A stretch of DNA of 47,039 nt. Source: Planktothricoides sp. SR001. GTDB lineage: Bacteria > Cyanobacteriota > Cyanobacteriia > Cyanobacteriales > Laspinemataceae. The notes beneath the pieces were generated by a model, which saw nothing but the letters and a program-made list of their open reading frames with translations, searched no databases and had not been told where the DNA came from. The stretch lies in assembly GCF_001276715.1 (NCBI RefSeq), contig NZ_LIUQ01000026.1, positions 45,856 to 92,894 on the forward strand, in the 5' to 3' direction. Positions 32,748 through 41,271 of this stretch are shown here, one piece after another. Positions within the stretch are counted from its first letter, which is position 1, and every line of letters starts with the position of its first letter. Made by a program: the position numbers and the translations under genes.

Positions 32748-34220
32748 ATGTCTAATTCTGAACCACTTTCTGATAGTGCAATTAATGGCCAAACAAATCC
32801 AGAAGACCGGGAACTGGAAGAAGCCATTTTAACTTTTGCGGATATTCAAGCCGACCTGAACTATAAACAAGCGAAAGACTCCCTAAGAGAATTAGTCATT
32901 CATCTTGATTTAACCCCCAAAGAACGGGAGGGGTTAGAGTCAGAAATTAGCGGCTTAGAAACCATGCTGGATAAATTAGAACGCACCGTAGTTCAGATTG
33001 CAGTATTTGGCATGGTGGGACGGGGAAAATCTTCTTTACTGAATGCTTTAGTCGGGGAAAATATCTTTGAAACAGGGCCAATTCATGGGGTGACACGCAC
33101 TATTCAAGGAGTGAATTGGCGACTAGATCGATTTTCTGGCGATCGCGGCAATATTACTCAATTAACCCTTTCTGGCGTGGGGAATTCTCAAATAGAATTG
33201 ATTGATACTCCGGGAATTGATGAAGTAGACGGAGAAACTCGCGAAACTTTAGCACGGAACTTAGCCGCGAAAGCAGATTTAATTTTATTTGCTTGTGCGG
33301 GGGATATTACCAAAGTCGAATATCGCGCCCTTTCCCAACTCAGAGATGCGGGAAAACCGATGTTATTAGTCTTTAATAAAATCGACCAATACCCGGAAGC
33401 TGACCGATTAGCGATTTATGAAACTATTCGCGATCGCCGAGTCCGCGAAATCTTATCTCCCGATGAAATTGTCATGGCTGCCGCCGCACCTTTAGTCGCC
33501 ACGGCGGTTAAAAGACCCGATGGCACTTTTGGGGTAAAAATGGAACGGGGACAGCCACAAATTGAGGAATTAAAGTTAAAAATATTAGAAATATTAGACC
33601 GAGAAGGTAAATCTTTGGTCGCCTTAAATACCATGCTGTATGCGGGAGAAGTGAATGAGCAATTAGTCGAAAGAAAAATGAAAATTCGGGAAACCGCCGC
33701 CAACCGAGTTATCTGGAATGCCGCGATCGCCAAAGCCCTAGCCGTAGCCCTCAACCCCGTCACCATCATCGATCTTCTCAGTGGGGCGGCGATCGATGTC
33801 ACCACCATCCTCACCTTATCCCGACTTTACGGCATTCCCATGACCCAACAGGGCGCCATCAACCTGCTGCAAAAAATCGCCCTCAGCATGGGTGGCATCA
33901 CCGCCAGCGAACTCCTAGCCAACCTGGGACTATCCTCCCTCAAAGGCTTATTGGGCATTGCTGCCCCCGCCACAGGTGGCGCCTCCTTAGCCCCCTATCT
34001 TTCCGTGGCCATCACCCAAGCCGGAGTAGCTGGGGTGTCCTCCTACGGTATCGGTCAAGTCACAAAAGCCTATCTCGCGAATGGGGCATCCTGGGGGCCT
34101 GATGGACCAAAAGCGGTGGTGAGTCGGATTATTGAATCCCTCGATGAAACCTCAATTATGGGTCGAATCAAAGCCGAATTACAAGATAAATTATTTGGGC
34201 AGAAATTAGAGCTAGATTAA
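32748..34220 (+). CDS. Era-like GTPase with C-terminal DUF697
   Basis: A 490-aa cyanobacterial small-GTPase-type protein. The N terminus is an acidic helical region of about 75 residues. The G domain follows: G1 FGMVGRGKSSLLNALVG (near residue 88), G2 Thr in HGVTRTIQG, G3 LIDTPGIDEVDG, G4 NKID, complete for GTP binding. Then comes a helical segment and a C-terminal DUF697 part with two hydrophobic stretches (AAIDVTTILTLSRLYGIPM and LLGIAAPATGGASLAPYLSVA), so it is probably membrane-associated. The DUF697 GTPases of cyanobacteria are conserved and uncharacterised. It reads as a monocistron; a dispersed hairpin (34243-34305) follows its stop. Confidence 0.9.
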   Translation: MSNSEPLSDSAINGQTNPEDRELEEAILTFADIQADLNYKQAKDSLRELVIHLDLTPKEREGLESEISGLETMLDKLERTVVQIAVFGMVGRGKSSLLNALVGENIFETGPIHGVTRTIQGVNWRLDRFSGDRGNITQLTLSGVGNSQIELIDTPGIDEVDGETRETLARNLAAKADLILFACAGDITKVEYRALSQLRDAGKPMLLVFNKIDQYPEADRLAIYETIRDRRVREILSPDEIVMAAAAPLVATAVKRPDGTFGVKMERGQPQIEELKLKILEILDREGKSLVALNTMLYAGEVNEQLVERKMKIRETAANRVIWNAAIAKALAVALNPVTIIDLLSGAAIDVTTILTLSRLYGIPMTQQGAINLLQKIALSMGGITASELLANLGLSSLKGLLGIAAPATGGASLAPYLSVAITQAGVAGVSSYGIGQVTKAYLANGASWGPDGPKAVVSRIIESLDETSIMGRIKAELQDKLFGQKLELD

Positions 34221-34242
34221 AGTAAATCAGAAACCAGAAATT

Positions 34243-34305
34243 CAGAAACCGGGTTTCTTTAATAAACCTTGGCTAAAATTCGTGAATGCAGAAACCCGGT
34301 TTATT
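34243..34305. repeat. Dispersed AGAAACCGGGTTTCT hairpin pair
   Basis: CAGAAACCGGGTTTCT (34243-34258) and GCAGAAACCCGGTTTAT (about 34289-34305) lie between the GTPase stop and the restriction gene. The same element forms the 3' end of the methyltransferase gene at 36165. Confidence 0.85.
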
Positions 34306-34330
34306 GTTTTTTTTCACAGACTATTTATTT

Positions 34331-34957
34331 ATGGATGAAAATTTTGATTTAGAAAATCATATTTTTCGCTCTCCGGCTTTTCAGAAGTTAATTGAAGAGT
34401 CAATCACGTTTTTTCAAGAAACTCCCGTGCAACCCCTGCCTCCGACAAAGCAATTCAATGGTACGGGAATTTATGGGTTATATTTGTCGGGTAATCATCC
34501 AATTTATCAAGCGATCGCCGATCAAAATAGAGAGAAATTTATTTTACCAATTTATATAGGAAAAGCTGTTCCGGCTGGTTGGCGTTAAGGTCGGATCACA
34601 GATAATAATTCTCCGGCTTTATATGCTCGACTCAGAGAACATTCTCGGAGTATTGAACAAGGAGAAAACTTAATTTTGTCTGACTTTAGCTGCCGATTTA
34701 TGGTTTTGAATGACCAGGAAAGTAATTTAATTGGCACGGTTGAAGCCGCATTGATCCGATTATACAAGCCTTTGTGGAATTCTGTAATTGACGGTTTTGG
34801 GAACCATGACCCAGGAAAAGGACGATATGAGCAAGCTAAATCGGAATGGGACGTAATTCATCCGGGCAGAAATTGGGCAAAACGGCTCCGAGGTCAATCC
34901 CCAAACATTTATGATATTTTAATAAAAATTGAGAATTACTGTACCAGTTTAAAGTGA
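34331..34957 (+). pseudogene. Eco29kI-like GIY-YIG restriction endonuclease, one stop
   Basis: One continuous frame of 209 codons with a single TAA at 34586-34588. The protein is a GIY-YIG nuclease of the Eco29kI group: GTGIYGLYL (first Tyr), PIYIGKAVPAGWR (second Tyr, with KAVP as in Eco29kI), then the stop, then LYARLREHSRSIE (Arg and His), VEAALIRLYKPLWNSVIDGFG (catalytic Glu and Asn), and a GRNWAKRL tail. All catalytic residues remain on either side of the stop. Family members cut CCGCGG; this specificity is inferred. I start at ATG 34331 (MDENFDLENH); no Shine-Dalgarno is clear. The methyltransferase begins 7 bp after its stop, so the pair is one operon. Confidence 0.87.
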
Positions 34958-34964
34958 GGAATTG

Positions 34965-36194
34965 ATGAGCGAAAAACTTTTCAACGTCGTTGAACTATTT
35001 GCCGGGGCAGGAGGGATGACTTTAGGCTTTGGTAAAGCCGGGTTTAACCACCATACTCTGATTGAATGGAATCCTCATGCTTTGGCAACATTAACCAGAA
35101 ACCAAAACCATCACATTCACTTAATTGCCAATGGGCAAATTTATCCTGATGATGTGAGAACATTTGATTATGCCCAGATTAACCGTCCCATTCATTTAGT
35201 TACTGGCGGGCCACCGTGTCAGCCTTTTTCTATCGGGGGAAAACATCATGGCAATTCCGATCGCCGAGATATGTTTCCTGAAGCAATCCGGGCAGTTCGC
35301 GAACTAAAACCTGATGGATTCGTTTTTGAAAATGTCAAGGGAATTTTAAGAAAATCATTTGCGGAATATTTCGCCTATATTTTATTACAATTAACCTATC
35401 CTATCACGATGTGGGGGCAAGATGAATCTTGGCAAGAACATTTAGCCAGATTAGAGAATATCCATAAAAGAGGCATTAGTCAAGAGCTTACTTATAATGT
35501 GGTATGGCGATCGCTCAATGCGGCAAATTATGGAGTACCCCAAACCAGGGAAAGACTATTTATTGTGGGATTCAGAAGTGATTTAGGAATTGAATGGTCG
35601 TTTCCCGAACCGACGCATTCCCATGAGGAATTATTACGCAGTCAATGGGTTACAGGTGACTATTGGGAAAAACACCAAATTCCTCGGTCAAAAAGACCAC
35701 AGCCACCGGAAAAATATCAGCGAAAAATTGAGCAAATTAGAGTATCTCCACCGCTTTTTAGCGATCGGTTGATCCGTCCTTGGCAAACAGTCCGAGATGC
35801 CATTAGTGATTTGCCCGATCCCACAATAGAAGGGAACAAAGCAAATATTTTTAATCACGATTTGCGACTGGGGGCGAAATCATACCCCGGACATACGGGT
35901 AGCTTAATTGATGAACCGGCAAAAACTCTCAAAGCGGGAGATCATGGTGTACCTGGTGGTGAAAATATGCTGCGACTCCCCGATGGTTCACTGCGATATT
36001 TTACCGTCAGAGAAAGTGCTCGATTACAAACATTTCCCGATGATTATTTAATCGCAGGTTCTTGGACAGAATCTATGCGTCAGTTGGGCAATGCCGTCCC
36101 CGTGATTTTATCAGAAATTATTGCTCAAAGTGTGGGCGATCGCTTGGTTCAAGTGGGAGAAGTTCAGAAACCGGGTTTCTGTTGTAAATATTAA
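34965..36194 (+). CDS. C5-cytosine DNA methyltransferase of an R-M system
   Basis: A 409-aa m5C methyltransferase with all main motifs in order: I LFAGAGGMTLGF (near residue 12), IV GGPPCQPFS with the catalytic Cys, VI ENVKG, VIII QTRERLFIVGF, and X QLGNAVP. The target-recognition region lies around residues 220-310. By its neighbour it is the cognate modification enzyme of the Eco29kI-like nuclease, probably for CCGCGG. I take ATG 34965 (GAGG 6 nt before); a TTG sits at 34962. The last eleven codons (EVQKPGFCCKY) come from a copy of the dispersed hairpin repeat, so the original stop was probably lost or replaced. It appears intact while its nuclease is not. Confidence 0.93.
   Translation: MSEKLFNVVELFAGAGGMTLGFGKAGFNHHTLIEWNPHALATLTRNQNHHIHLIANGQIYPDDVRTFDYAQINRPIHLVTGGPPCQPFSIGGKHHGNSDRRDMFPEAIRAVRELKPDGFVFENVKGILRKSFAEYFAYILLQLTYPITMWGQDESWQEHLARLENIHKRGISQELTYNVVWRSLNAANYGVPQTRERLFIVGFRSDLGIEWSFPEPTHSHEELLRSQWVTGDYWEKHQIPRSKRPQPPEKYQRKIEQIRVSPPLFSDRLIRPWQTVRDAISDLPDPTIEGNKANIFNHDLRLGAKSYPGHTGSLIDEPAKTLKAGDHGVPGGENMLRLPDGSLRYFTVRESARLQTFPDDYLIAGSWTESMRQLGNAVPVILSEIIAQSVGDRLVQVGEVQKPGFCCKY
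36165..36181. repeat. Hairpin repeat copy forming the methyltransferase C terminus
   Basis: CAGAAACCGGGTTTCTG, a 17-bp near-palindrome, lies within the methyltransferase frame and encodes QKPGF near its C terminus. It matches the intergenic copies at 34243 and elsewhere. Confidence 0.85.
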
Positions 36195-36270
36195 AGTTAA
36201 CGGTGAAATGCCACAAATAAACCCGATTTATTGGGTTCTGGATTGGGTGGCAAATCAGCCCATAAAATTC

Positions 36271-36334
36271 GTAGGGTGGGCAAAAACCTTTACCTACCCT
36301 ACCATATATGATCGTGTAATTTTGCCCACCCTAC
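36271..36334. repeat. 15-bp inverted repeat GTAGGGTGGGCAAAA
   Basis: GTAGGGTGGGCAAAA (36271-36285) and its exact reverse complement (36320-36334) flank 34 bp. This is a MITE-like or REP-like hairpin in the gap between the methyltransferase and the exonuclease. Confidence 0.9.
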
Positions 36335-36417
36335 AATATCAATACTTATTGATGCATAAATTTTGGCAAATGGTATAAATTTTTTTATATTTTAGTCGCA
36401 GGGAATCTGCCTTAATT

Positions 36418-36984
36418 ATGTCTATCAAACGCGATCGCATCCTAGTAATTGACATTGAAGTAACTTGTTGGTCAGGAAAAATTCCCCCAGGACAAGAAAG
36501 TGAAATCATAGAAATTGGCATTGCCACCCTAGAAATTACTTCCGGTCAACCTTTAGAAAAAGATAGCATCTTAGTCCAACCCACTCGCTCAACGGTCAGT
36601 GAATTTTGCACCCAATTAACCACCATAACTCCAGCCCAAGTCAACCAAGGAATCCCCTTTGCGGAAGCTTGCCAAATTCTCCAGAAAAAATATCATGCCC
36701 CTGACCGGATTTGGGCTAGTTACGGCGAATACGATCGCACCCAATTCACCAAACAATGTCAAGCCTTTGGGGTTAAATATCCCTTTAACCCGCGACATAT
36801 CAATGTCAAAAACTTATTCGCCATTATTTATGATTTGCCCAAAGAGGTAGGCATGAGTCAAGCCCTAGAAATGCTCAATATCCCCTTAGAAGGAACCCAC
36901 CACCGAGGCATTGATGATGCTTGGAATATTGCCAAAATCTTATCTCATTTAATTCTCAAAGCCAGAAATCAAAACTTTCATTAA
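36418..36984 (+). CDS. 3'-5' exonuclease, DEDDh family
   Basis: A 188-aa exonuclease of the DnaQ-like/ERI1-type DEDDh fold, which removes nucleotides from 3' ends of RNA or DNA with two metal ions. Catalytic residues: Asp12 and Glu14 in VIDIEVTCW, Asp106 in GEYDRTQF, and the His/Asp pair in THHRGIDDAWN (His about 162, Asp about 167). All are present. It is stand-alone, without polymerase or helicase domains, and closest in style to bacterial inhibitor-of-KinA/ERI1-type exonucleases. No Shine-Dalgarno is evident before the ATG. It may or may not be linked to the R-M genes upstream; 220 bp with a repeat separates them. Confidence 0.9.
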   Translation: MSIKRDRILVIDIEVTCWSGKIPPGQESEIIEIGIATLEITSGQPLEKDSILVQPTRSTVSEFCTQLTTITPAQVNQGIPFAEACQILQKKYHAPDRIWASYGEYDRTQFTKQCQAFGVKYPFNPRHINVKNLFAIIYDLPKEVGMSQALEMLNIPLEGTHHRGIDDAWNIAKILSHLILKARNQNFH

Positions 36985-37046
36985 ATGTAGGTGTAATTGT
37001 ACAGCGGTTTTCAGATTACTAAACCACGATCAGGCCTGCGCCCAAG

Positions 37047-37074
37047 CGTAGGGGCGAATGGCCATTCGCCCCTA
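37047..37074. repeat. 28-bp perfect palindrome, second copy
   Basis: Identical to the palindrome at 5654-5681. It begins GTAGGGGCGAAT and ends in the reverse complement. It is followed by a diverged relative (GGAATGCTTCGCCCCTAC near 37107-37125). Confidence 0.9.
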
Positions 37075-37164
37075 CAGTTAATATTCTAAGTCATAATTTG
37101 TCTGCCGGAATGCTTCGCCCCTACAGGTGTTTGTGGTTTATTCAATAGAAAAGCGCTGTAAACC

Positions 37165-37226
37165 CGACACCTCTTACCCTGAGCCTGCCGAAGGGCGACA
37201 CCTCTTACCCTGAGCCAGGCGAAGGG
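37165..37226. repeat. 31-bp tandem repeat (CGACACCTCTTACCC...)
   Basis: Two copies of a 31-bp unit with start positions 37165 and 37196, followed by a third partial start at 37227. The core CCTGAGCC(T/A)G(C/G)CGAAGGG is a widespread dispersed element. Between 36985 and 37335 I see no gene, only these repeats. Confidence 0.85.
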
Positions 37227-37335
37227 CGACACCCTACACAAATACCTCAAAATAAATATCTAAAAAAAATCTCGCAGAGGCGATCGCTGATGAATGTACC
37301 ATAAACTCATAAATCAGCCAGCCCCAGAAACAACT

Positions 37336-38361
37336 ATGGCAAAAAAGAAACAACCAACCATGAAAGCTGTGGTAATGACCGAAGCGGGGGGGCCAGAAGT
37401 GCTGCAACTGCAAGAAGTGCCCCGCCCCACAATAGAAAAAGACACCGACCTATTAGTGCGCCTCTATGCCGCCGGAATCAACCCCATTGACACCAAACTC
37501 CGCAAACGCGGCACCTTTTACCCCGACCAAACCCCAACTATTCTAGGCTGTGACGGGGCCGGAGTCGTCGAAGCCGTTGGGGAAGCGGTGGAACGGTTCC
37601 AAGTCGGGGACGAAATCTACTTCTGCCAAGGTGGACTCGGTGGGTCAAAAGGTAACTATGCCGAATATGCCGTAGTCGATGAACGGTTTGTCGCCAAAAA
37701 ACCGACCACCGTCAGCTTTGCCCAAGCTGCCGCTGCGCCCTTAGTCCTAATCACCGCCTGGGAATCCCTCTACGATCGCGCCCGAATCGATGCCGGTCAA
37801 AAAGTCTTAATTCATGCCGGGGCAGGGGGCGTCGGTCACGTTGCCATCCAACTCGCCAAACTCAAAGGGGCTGAAGTCTGCACCACCGTTTCCTCCGAGG
37901 AAAAAGCCGCCTTTGTCCGCAACATGGGGGCAGACCTAGCCATCAACTACAAACAGAAAGATTTTGTCGAAGCGGTCTTAGAATGGACCCACGGCGAAGG
38001 AGTAGATATCGCCTTTGACACCGTAGGTGGTGAACTATTTGAAAAAACCTTTCCCGCTGTCAAAATTTATGGCGATATCGTAACAATTTTGTCCCCGGAT
38101 CCGAGCACCAACTGGACTGTTGCCAGAAATCGCAATCTGCGGATGAGCATAGAACTGATGCTGACCCCCATGTTGGAAAATAATGTTCACTACCAGCAAG
38201 ATCAGGCGACCATGTTACGAGATTGTGCCCGCATGATCGACAAAGGATCGTTAAAAATTCAGTTAACCAAGACTTTCCCCTTAGCAGAAGCAGCACAGGC
38301 ACATACTTTGTTAGAGCAAGGTTCCATAACGGGTAAATTGGTTTTGGTTATGGACAGTTAA
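37336..38361 (+). CDS. Zinc-independent quinone oxidoreductase (MDR family)
   Basis: A 341-aa medium-chain dehydrogenase/reductase of the NADPH:quinone reductase (zeta-crystallin) type, reducing quinones or related carbonyls with NADPH. Seen: MKAVVMTEAGGPEVLQLQEV (start of the catalytic domain), the family motif AAGINPIDTKLRKRG, GCDGAGVVEAVG, and the nucleotide-binding HAGAGGVGHVAIQLAK. No zinc-ligand cysteines are visible. Starts possible at ATG 37294, 37336 and 37360; none has a clear Shine-Dalgarno, and the family usually begins at MKAVV. I report 37336 as a compromise. It is followed by an inverted repeat that may end transcription. Confidence 0.9.
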   Translation: MAKKKQPTMKAVVMTEAGGPEVLQLQEVPRPTIEKDTDLLVRLYAAGINPIDTKLRKRGTFYPDQTPTILGCDGAGVVEAVGEAVERFQVGDEIYFCQGGLGGSKGNYAEYAVVDERFVAKKPTTVSFAQAAAAPLVLITAWESLYDRARIDAGQKVLIHAGAGGVGHVAIQLAKLKGAEVCTTVSSEEKAAFVRNMGADLAINYKQKDFVEAVLEWTHGEGVDIAFDTVGGELFEKTFPAVKIYGDIVTILSPDPSTNWTVARNRNLRMSIELMLTPMLENNVHYQQDQATMLRDCARMIDKGSLKIQLTKTFPLAEAAQAHTLLEQGSITGKLVLVMDS

Positions 38362-38376
38362 ACCTTTTTCGTAATT

Positions 38377-38440
38377 GATTATTAGTTATTGGTTATTGGT
38401 GATGCTTGATTAAATAAAAAGTAACCAATAACTAATAATC
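38377..38440. repeat. 19-bp perfect inverted repeat
   Basis: GATTATTAGTTATTGGTTA and its exact reverse complement are separated by 26 nt, 16 bp after the oxidoreductase stop. It is AT-only-rich and lacks a U-run, so it is more likely a mobile REP-type hairpin than a strong terminator. Similar AT-rich AACTAATA pieces occur at 39.8-39.9 kb. Confidence 0.8.
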
Positions 38441-38766
38441 AACAACCAATCAGATAGCCACAAATATAAAGATTTTCTGAGATAACTTGCCTAAATTCTC
38501 CGTAGGATATATATCTATAGCTATAGAGTGATAAAAATTTCATTGAAAAAATCAGATTTCCGCATCCACAGAGCCTGTCAAGAGTAATTTGTGCCAAGTT
38601 GCCTCAAGATGGCAGAGCCGTTGAGCAATTCATAACTGCAAGTTATCCTGATTTTTGGGAAAATAATTGAAAATCCTAGAAATCTCAAAGAAATGCTTTT
38701 GCTGTACTTTATTTAAACTGAAAAATTAATTTGGATCTAAAAAATACACCTTGGAGTATAGATAAT

Positions 38767-39178
38767 ATGAAAAAAAATTTAGATGATTACCAGGGTTCAA
38801 TTTCTCAAAGGACAAAAAAGCATCGGCGATCGCTCAACCAATAGCATCGGTTTCTCTCTCTGAAAGAAGCTTATTTATCAAATTGCGGCGTTATCATCAT
38901 AATTTATTTGACAAAATAGTTGATCTTGATAAATTTGATGAATCTGCTCCAACCAAAGAATTAAAAAATGATTATAATTTACCCGAAAAAAGCATCAATT
39001 TGACATCAATTTGCTTTTTTATCAGAGGAGTATAAACAACAAATAGAGATCCAGGAAGCTTTACTAGCCAATCAGAAATAGTTAGCCGAAAGATATGAAA
39101 ATTTATTTAATAAATATAACCAAAAACTGAGGGAGCCAAATCTGACCGATCGCCAGCGCAACCGATATCAGAAATTAT
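38767..39178 (+). pseudogene. Unidentified decayed gene
   Basis: I cannot name this protein. Pieces in successive frames read MKKNLDDYQGSISQRTKK, then ASAIAQPIASVSLSERSLFIK and LRRYHHNLFDKIVDLDKFDESA, then HQFAFLSEEYKQQIEIQEA, a TAA-type break, and LAERYENLFNKYNQKLREPNL. The first frame shift lies at an A6 run near 38815. Codon use and helical character look coding, and at least three lesions are needed to join it. The region 38362-39296 has no intact gene. Confidence 0.5.
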
Positions 39179-39296
39179 GGACTCACCTCCCAACCCCCCC
39201 TTCAAAGGGGGGGCAATAACTAACAACCCGATGGCGGTCAAAGGGGGGCAACAACCAAAGAATCCCTGCCCAATAACTAACAACAAATAACCAAAT

Positions 39297-39791
39297 TTAC
39301 CAACCCATTGTGCCTTTGCTGCCTTTAAATGGGCCAACAATATTGCTGGTAATCCAGCCACCATAGAAATCACCGGGTTGGGGCTGAACTCGCTCACCAT
39401 CCACATAACAAGCATCCATTAAACTGGCATAAAAGGCATAGCATTCTTGAATGGGTAAAAAATTAGCCGTGGGTTTAACATAGCGCCATGCGGCAGAGGG
39501 CGATCGCCGATCGCCCACCTGCACATCGCAATACACACACAAGCCTTTCCACTCACACCAACTTTGGCGATCGGTTTCCGCTAAATGCTCGATTTTAATA
39601 TCTTCACGGGGGATATAATAGACCGGCGGATGACTGGTTTCCAAGACTCTTTTGGCGCGGTGGCTGTCCGCAATAACCACATCATTAAAAATCACTTGAA
39701 TATGCTTATCAAAGTCTTCCCAACGAGCGGGACGCGGGTAATCCCAAACTGATTCTTGTCCGGGTCCTGGGGGAATGGGTACTGGTCGCAT
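39297..39791 (-). CDS. DUF427 domain protein
   Basis: A 164-aa protein of the DUF427 family, small beta-rich (beta-tent fold) cytoplasmic proteins found in many bacteria, function unknown. Diagnostic stretches: ESVWDYPRPARWEDF, VVIADSHRAKRVLETSHPPVYYIPREDI, CEWKGLCVYCDV, and the C-terminal CYVDGERVQPQPGDFYGGWITSNIVGPFKG. Length is close to the usual 120-160. There is no operon partner, and the flanks are repeat-rich. Confidence 0.93.
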   Translation of the reverse strand: MRPVPIPPGPGQESVWDYPRPARWEDFDKHIQVIFNDVVIADSHRAKRVLETSHPPVYYIPREDIKIEHLAETDRQSWCEWKGLCVYCDVQVGDRRSPSAAWRYVKPTANFLPIQECYAFYASLMDACYVDGERVQPQPGDFYGGWITSNIVGPFKGSKGTMGW

Positions 39792-39819
39792 AAATATTAA
39801 CCTCCTGATTGATTTATAT

Positions 39820-39920
39820 TAGTTATTAGCTATTAGTTAATAGCTATCAAATATTAATTAATAGCTATTAGTTATTTGGCGGTTCGCCCACCGAGCATCA
39901 ATAACCAATAACTAATAGCC
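39820..39920. repeat. AT-rich TTAGTTATTAGCTATTAG repeats
   Basis: Several variants of AGTTATTAGCTATTAGTTAATAG and the reverse (AACCAATAACTAATAGCC) are packed between the DUF427 start and the TPR gene stop. They can fold as a hairpin and belong to the family seen at 38377-38440. Confidence 0.65.
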
Positions 39921-39930
39921 AATTCTTATT

Positions 39931-41142
39931 TTAACTGCTTTGAGTGAACATTTCGTGATCGAGAATGATTTCAAAGTCAGGGTCTTGCTGGACGATTTTG
40001 CGAATTTTGGGGTTAATATTAATGGCTCGTTGTAAGTTATCAATGACTAAATCAATGTCTTTTTTGATGGCATAACAACGAGCTTTTTCATACCAGGGTT
40101 CGGGATGCTCCGAATTGAGTTGGAGGGCTTTATTATAACAACCGATCGCGGTTTCATATTGTTTTAGTCTAGTGAAAGCAATGCCTCTTCCTAACCAAGC
40201 TTCATAGAAATCGGGATTGGTTTGCAAGGTCTTGTCATACATCTCAATTGCTTCTTCATATTCACCTTGCTGCAATAGTTCAGTAGCTTGCTTGAAATAA
40301 ATGCCAAAAATTTCTTGAATTGGCTGATTAATCCGATCGTGTAATTTCCGGGATTCTTCTAAAGCGCTGCGAGTTTCTTGCAAAAGATTGTTGGTAGCAA
40401 CGGCCATGGAAATGAGTTCATTAATTTGCGTGCTATTATCTATAGCTTTGGCGGGCGGTTGGGCGATCGCCAAGGCAGAACTATTCCTTTGTTGTGCCAA
40501 GTTTTCCACAAATTCTGCGGAAATTTCCGCTTTAATTTGCTCGCCAATTTCGGCCTTCAACTGGCCACTAATTTTTTGCTGGAGTTCACCAATCACAATT
40601 TTGGTTAAATTCTGACGTAATAGCCACAGAAAAAGCCAAGTGCCGCCAATCATAATCAGGATCGCCCCAAACAAAGCATAAAAAAAGCTGTTACGGCGGT
40701 CTAATGCCTGATTCACTTCCGTTCTAATTAAACTTTCTAGTTGCTGTTGTTCTGTGGTTGGGGTTGGTGCTGTTTCTGCCGCAGCCGTTTCTGGAGAAAG
40801 GGTTTGAGTGGGAACGGCTTCTGGTCCTGGTTGCGGTGAAGCCTCAGCCGCAGCAGTAGCCGAGGCAGGGTTTGCCTGGGTTGAGTGCGCCGCATTGGGA
40901 GTGACGGGGGAGGTAGAATTAGAGTTAATGAAGGGTTCAGTCATTGAACCCTTCGGGGTAGCCGGCGGCGAAGTGCTTGTACTGTTGCTGTTAAGCGGTT
41001 TTGGTGGGGGGGGTGGGGTGACCGACTCTGGGTTGGCATTGACACTGACGGTGGCAATCGAAAGGATCCCAGTGACCAACCCAAGGCTGGCGGGATACAA
41101 GAGCATTTTCACCAGATAATTTTTATGAGTCTTATGGGTCAT
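39931..41142 (-). CDS. TPR membrane protein with Pro/Ser/Ala-rich periplasmic part
   Basis: A 403-aa protein with an N-terminal signal-like segment (LLYPASLGLVTGILSIATV), a low-complexity Pro/Ser/Thr/Ala-rich region (residues about 35-135), one clear membrane helix near residues 155-172 (FFYALFGAILIMIGGTWLFLWLL), a helical linker, and C-terminal tetratricopeptide repeats (LLQQGEYEEAIEMYDKTLQTN, AFTRLKQYETAIGCYNKAL, and a partial third). The C-terminal KIRKIVQQDPDFEIILDHEMF matches the TPR-end motif in the next gene. It presumably scaffolds proteins at the membrane. It is the shorter paralogue of the 41271 gene, on the same strand, 128 bp after it. Confidence 0.82.
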   Translation of the reverse strand: MTHKTHKNYLVKMLLYPASLGLVTGILSIATVSVNANPESVTPPPPPKPLNSNSTSTSPPATPKGSMTEPFINSNSTSPVTPNAAHSTQANPASATAAAEASPQPGPEAVPTQTLSPETAAAETAPTPTTEQQQLESLIRTEVNQALDRRNSFFYALFGAILIMIGGTWLFLWLLRQNLTKIVIGELQQKISGQLKAEIGEQIKAEISAEFVENLAQQRNSSALAIAQPPAKAIDNSTQINELISMAVATNNLLQETRSALEESRKLHDRINQPIQEIFGIYFKQATELLQQGEYEEAIEMYDKTLQTNPDFYEAWLGRGIAFTRLKQYETAIGCYNKALQLNSEHPEPWYEKARCYAIKKDIDLVIDNLQRAININPKIRKIVQQDPDFEIILDHEMFTQSS

Positions 41143-41222
41143 GTTGATTTTACCTATTGAGAAATCACAGGACTTATATGGTTGTTTGTTATTGGTTGTT
41201 GGTTATTTGCTAGTTGCCTAAC

Positions 41223-41271
41223 ACGAATAACGAATAACGAATAACGAATAACGAATAACGAACAACCAATC
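41223..41271. repeat. 7-bp tandem repeat ACGAATA (STRR type)
   Basis: Five perfect ACGAATA heptamers followed by ACGAACA and ACCAATC. Short heptanucleotide tandem repeats of this sort are known from cyanobacterial genomes. The array ends at the stop codon of the TPR gene. Confidence 0.85.

Noticed and set aside
40808-41119. 103-codon Gly/Val-rich frame opposite the TPR gene
   Set aside because: Mirror of the Pro/Ala-rich low-complexity region; no start signal.
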